From assembly GCA_003538625.1 (NCBI GenBank), contig DPRR01000037.1, positions 1 to 24,661 on the forward strand: a DNA stretch of 24,661 nt, written 5' to 3'. Positions 23,576 through 24,661 of the stretch are shown piece after piece. The translations under genes were made by a program, and so were the position numbers. This DNA is from Ignavibacteriales bacterium. GTDB lineage: Bacteria > Bacteroidota > Ignavibacteria > Ignavibacteriales > Ignavibacteriaceae. Position 1 is the stretch's first letter; each line of letters opens with the position of its first letter. The notes beneath the pieces are model-generated. The model was given only the letters and a program-made list of their open reading frames with translations, had not been told where the DNA came from and made no database searches.

Positions 23576-24478
23576 TTAATTAATTGATAATGAGGTATTG
23601 TATTGCTCTATTTCATTTAGAACAATTTGAATTGTTGACCTTAATCGCCGTTGTTTTTTATGAAAATCGGACAGCGCCGAACTTAACTGATTTGCTGTAA
23701 TCAACTCATTTTTTTTGTTTACAAAACAACCGGACTCTTCAATACTCTTATAATTAAAATTATTGAATAGTGGTTCTAACGCTCTAAATATTAAAGCTAT
23801 TTCAAACTTCTTCGCGACAATAACTATTTTTATTCCGGTCGATACGGGATTCATAGATGCTAAAACTTCTACAAACTCATCATCATCCTCCGCATCTTCG
23901 GGTATAATATTATTTTCGTAAAAGACTAAATGCAGTTTTTTATAAAATCTTCTGTGCTCATCCCTTACCCCGAAAAAAGAAAATCGAAAATCCCGTGTTC
24001 TGTTTAAATATCTAAATACTTTATGCTTAATATGAAGTGAGTGGAATCGCCTTTTGATGTAACTGATTAATTTTTCTAAATGAGTTTTTATTGTTTTATT
24101 AATATCATTATTTCCTGATTCAGATAGAATTATAAAGTAAGAATCGATTGAATCAAGTAATTTAATTACTTCACCTGGATTTATTTCCACATTCAGATAA
24201 GGAATTAATCTATCATCAATTGATTTTATGGCAAGTAAAGTTTCAGATTTTATAATTGTTTTAAGACGAGAATTAAAGTATTCTTTAAACTCAACTGATT
24301 CACCAAATTCATTTGTCTCCCAATAAGACAAACTCATATCTCTTTTATTGAAAAATGCTCCTAATAATTCAGAATCATTTATGAACTGATTTACTAATTT
24401 CTGATAACCCTCATGGAAAAGGAAACTATCAAAGAATGCCAATGGATTTTCATAAGTTGCTGTTGCAAATTCGGCCAT
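23576..24478 (-). CDS. Hypothetical protein near attR, 300 aa
   Basis: A 300-aa cytoplasmic protein that I do not recognise. It is strongly helical, with many Phe, Tyr and charged residues, an acidic patch EDAEDDDEFVEV (about 195-206), and a C-terminal region (FRALEPLFNNFNYKS, then KKNELITANQLSSALSDFHKKQRRL) of a type often seen in Bacteroidota mobile-element proteins, loosely recalling RteC-type excision regulators, though I cannot claim membership. There are no membrane segments. It is the gene closest to attR, so a role in recombination or its control is a fair guess. A good -7 box lies just upstream. No terminator is seen behind it; transcription may run into the excisionase operon. Confidence 0.75.
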   Translation of the reverse strand: MAEFATATYENPLAFFDSFLFHEGYQKLVNQFINDSELLGAFFNKRDMSLSYWETNEFGESVEFKEYFNSRLKTIIKSETLLAIKSIDDRLIPYLNVEINPGEVIKLLDSIDSYFIILSESGNNDINKTIKTHLEKLISYIKRRFHSLHIKHKVFRYLNRTRDFRFSFFGVRDEHRRFYKKLHLVFYENNIIPEDAEDDDEFVEVLASMNPVSTGIKIVIVAKKFEIALIFRALEPLFNNFNYKSIEESGCFVNKKNELITANQLSSALSDFHKKQRRLRSTIQIVLNEIEQYNTSLSIN

Positions 24479-24496
24479 TTATATGTTATTTTCAAA

Positions 24497-24504
24497 CAAA
24501 TCTA
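24497..24504 (-). promoter_or_regulatory. -7 box before the 300-aa gene
   Basis: TAGATTTG on the minus strand matches the Bacteroidota -7 consensus TAnnTTTG exactly and ends about 18 bp before the ATG. No clear TTTG is found at the -33 distance, where there is a T-rich run instead. The mRNA would have almost no leader. Confidence 0.4.
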
Positions 24505-24559
24505 AATATCGGAAAAAAAAGGAATAGTTATTACGTCTTTATATAGTTTGTAGCTATAA

Positions 24560-24579
24560 TTGTTACTATTTTGTTACTC
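24560..24579. repeat. Integrase arm-type repeat, right copy
   Basis: Exact second copy of the 20-bp sequence at 439-458, in the same orientation, 57 bp inside attR. In the excised circle the two copies would flank the joined att site about 205 bp apart. Binding by the integrase is inferred from position and symmetry of arrangement. Confidence 0.6.
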
Positions 24580-24584
24580 GATAA

Positions 24585-24623
24585 AATAAAAAAGGTCCAT
24601 AATAGCTTCTATTACAGACCTTT
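24585..24623 (-). terminator. Island-borne terminator for the tRNA gene
   Basis: AAAGGTC (24591-24597) pairs with GACCTTT (24617-24623). On the minus strand the hairpin is followed by a T-rich run (TTTATTTTAT after the stem's own Ts), a usable intrinsic terminator. It lies 14 bp inside attR, behind the 3' end of the tRNA, and so replaces the original terminator that was displaced to the far side of the island. Confidence 0.65.
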
Positions 24624-24636
24624 AGCTTTTTAACCG

Positions 24637-24651
24637 AGTACCCGGGGCGGG
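24637..24651. repeat. attR, 15-bp direct repeat within tRNA 3' end
   Basis: Exact copy of 291-305. The repeat contains the 3' T-stem strand, the 3' acceptor strand and the discriminator of the tRNA, so recombination restores a complete tRNA gene. Sequence beyond the repeat differs completely from the left end, which fixes the repeat length. Confidence 0.85.
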
Positions 24652-24661
24652 AATCGAACCC
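24639..24661 (-). tRNA. tRNA gene, 3' end only
   Basis: Read on the minus strand the last 23 bases are the end of a tRNA: GGG of the T-stem, the loop TTCGATT, CCCGC closing the stem, CCCGGGT as 3' acceptor strand and A as discriminator; CCA is not encoded. The anticodon is outside the window, so the amino acid is unknown; the acceptor would fit a leucine tRNA beginning GCCCGGG with a G-U first pair, as a guess. The gene remains intact after integration. Confidence 0.75.

Noticed and set aside
23576..24478. Naming the 300-aa gene rteC
   Set aside because: Only a loose similarity in helical content and position; no defining motif could be matched.
1..24661. CRISPR array or insertion sequence
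   Set aside because: No regularly spaced repeats of CRISPR length and no transposase-like frame or terminal inverted repeats were found.

Overview
The window looks like one complete integrative genomic island of about 24.4 kb from a low-GC member of the Bacteroidota. The evidence for that host is a Bacteroidota-type tyrosine integrase, VirE_N/BT4734-like, DUF3987 and DUF3871 proteins, TAnnTTTG-like -7 boxes, and few Shine-Dalgarno sites. The island is bounded by a 15-bp direct repeat (291-305 and 24637-24651). The right copy is the 3' end of a tRNA gene that runs off the window on the minus strand. The left copy is a bare fragment of that tRNA end, followed by chromosomal DNA (1-290).

Layout from left to right: attL; a 20-bp repeat also found near attR; the integrase gene on the plus strand (510-1640); then everything else on the minus strand. 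Read in the direction of transcription from the right end, the minus strand carries: (i) a 300-codon gene of unknown function beside attR; (ii) an excision/replication operon of excisionase-like HTH protein, VirE_N-like protein and prim-pol/DUF3987/HTH protein (23459-20414); (iii) three small single genes, each with its own hairpin terminator (an 87-aa protein, a 116-aa protein, a small lipoprotein); (iv) a recombination pair, Sak4-like ATPase plus DUF3871 protein (18379-16534); (v) three small hypothetical genes (16430-15605); (vi) a tightly packed nine-gene operon (15444-1688).

The nine-gene operon is the main cargo and reads as a complex restriction-modification or anti-phage system. In order it encodes Vsr-type endonuclease, cytosine-C5 methyltransferase, a protein with two GHKL ATPase regions (Hsp90-like and histidine-kinase-like), a receiver-like protein, an HTH-DUF3883 nuclease-like protein, a second MORC/MutL-like GHKL ATPase, a Z1-type SF2 helicase, a DUF4420 PD-(D/E)XK protein and an AIPR protein. 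Most neighbours overlap or abut, implying translational coupling. The inferred division of labour is methylation for self-marking, ATPases and a helicase for sensing or translocation, and several nucleases as effectors. A histidine-kinase-like/receiver-like pair inside the operon suggests an internal signalling or conformational switch. GHKL ATPase-helicase-nuclease-methylase neighbourhoods of this general kind were discussed by Iyer, Abhiman and Aravind (2008, MutL homologs in restriction-modification systems), but the kinase/receiver pair here deserves attention.

No relaxase, conjugation gene, capsid, portal or terminase gene is visible. The element can probably integrate, excise and perhaps replicate or recombine, but must rely on a helper to move between cells.
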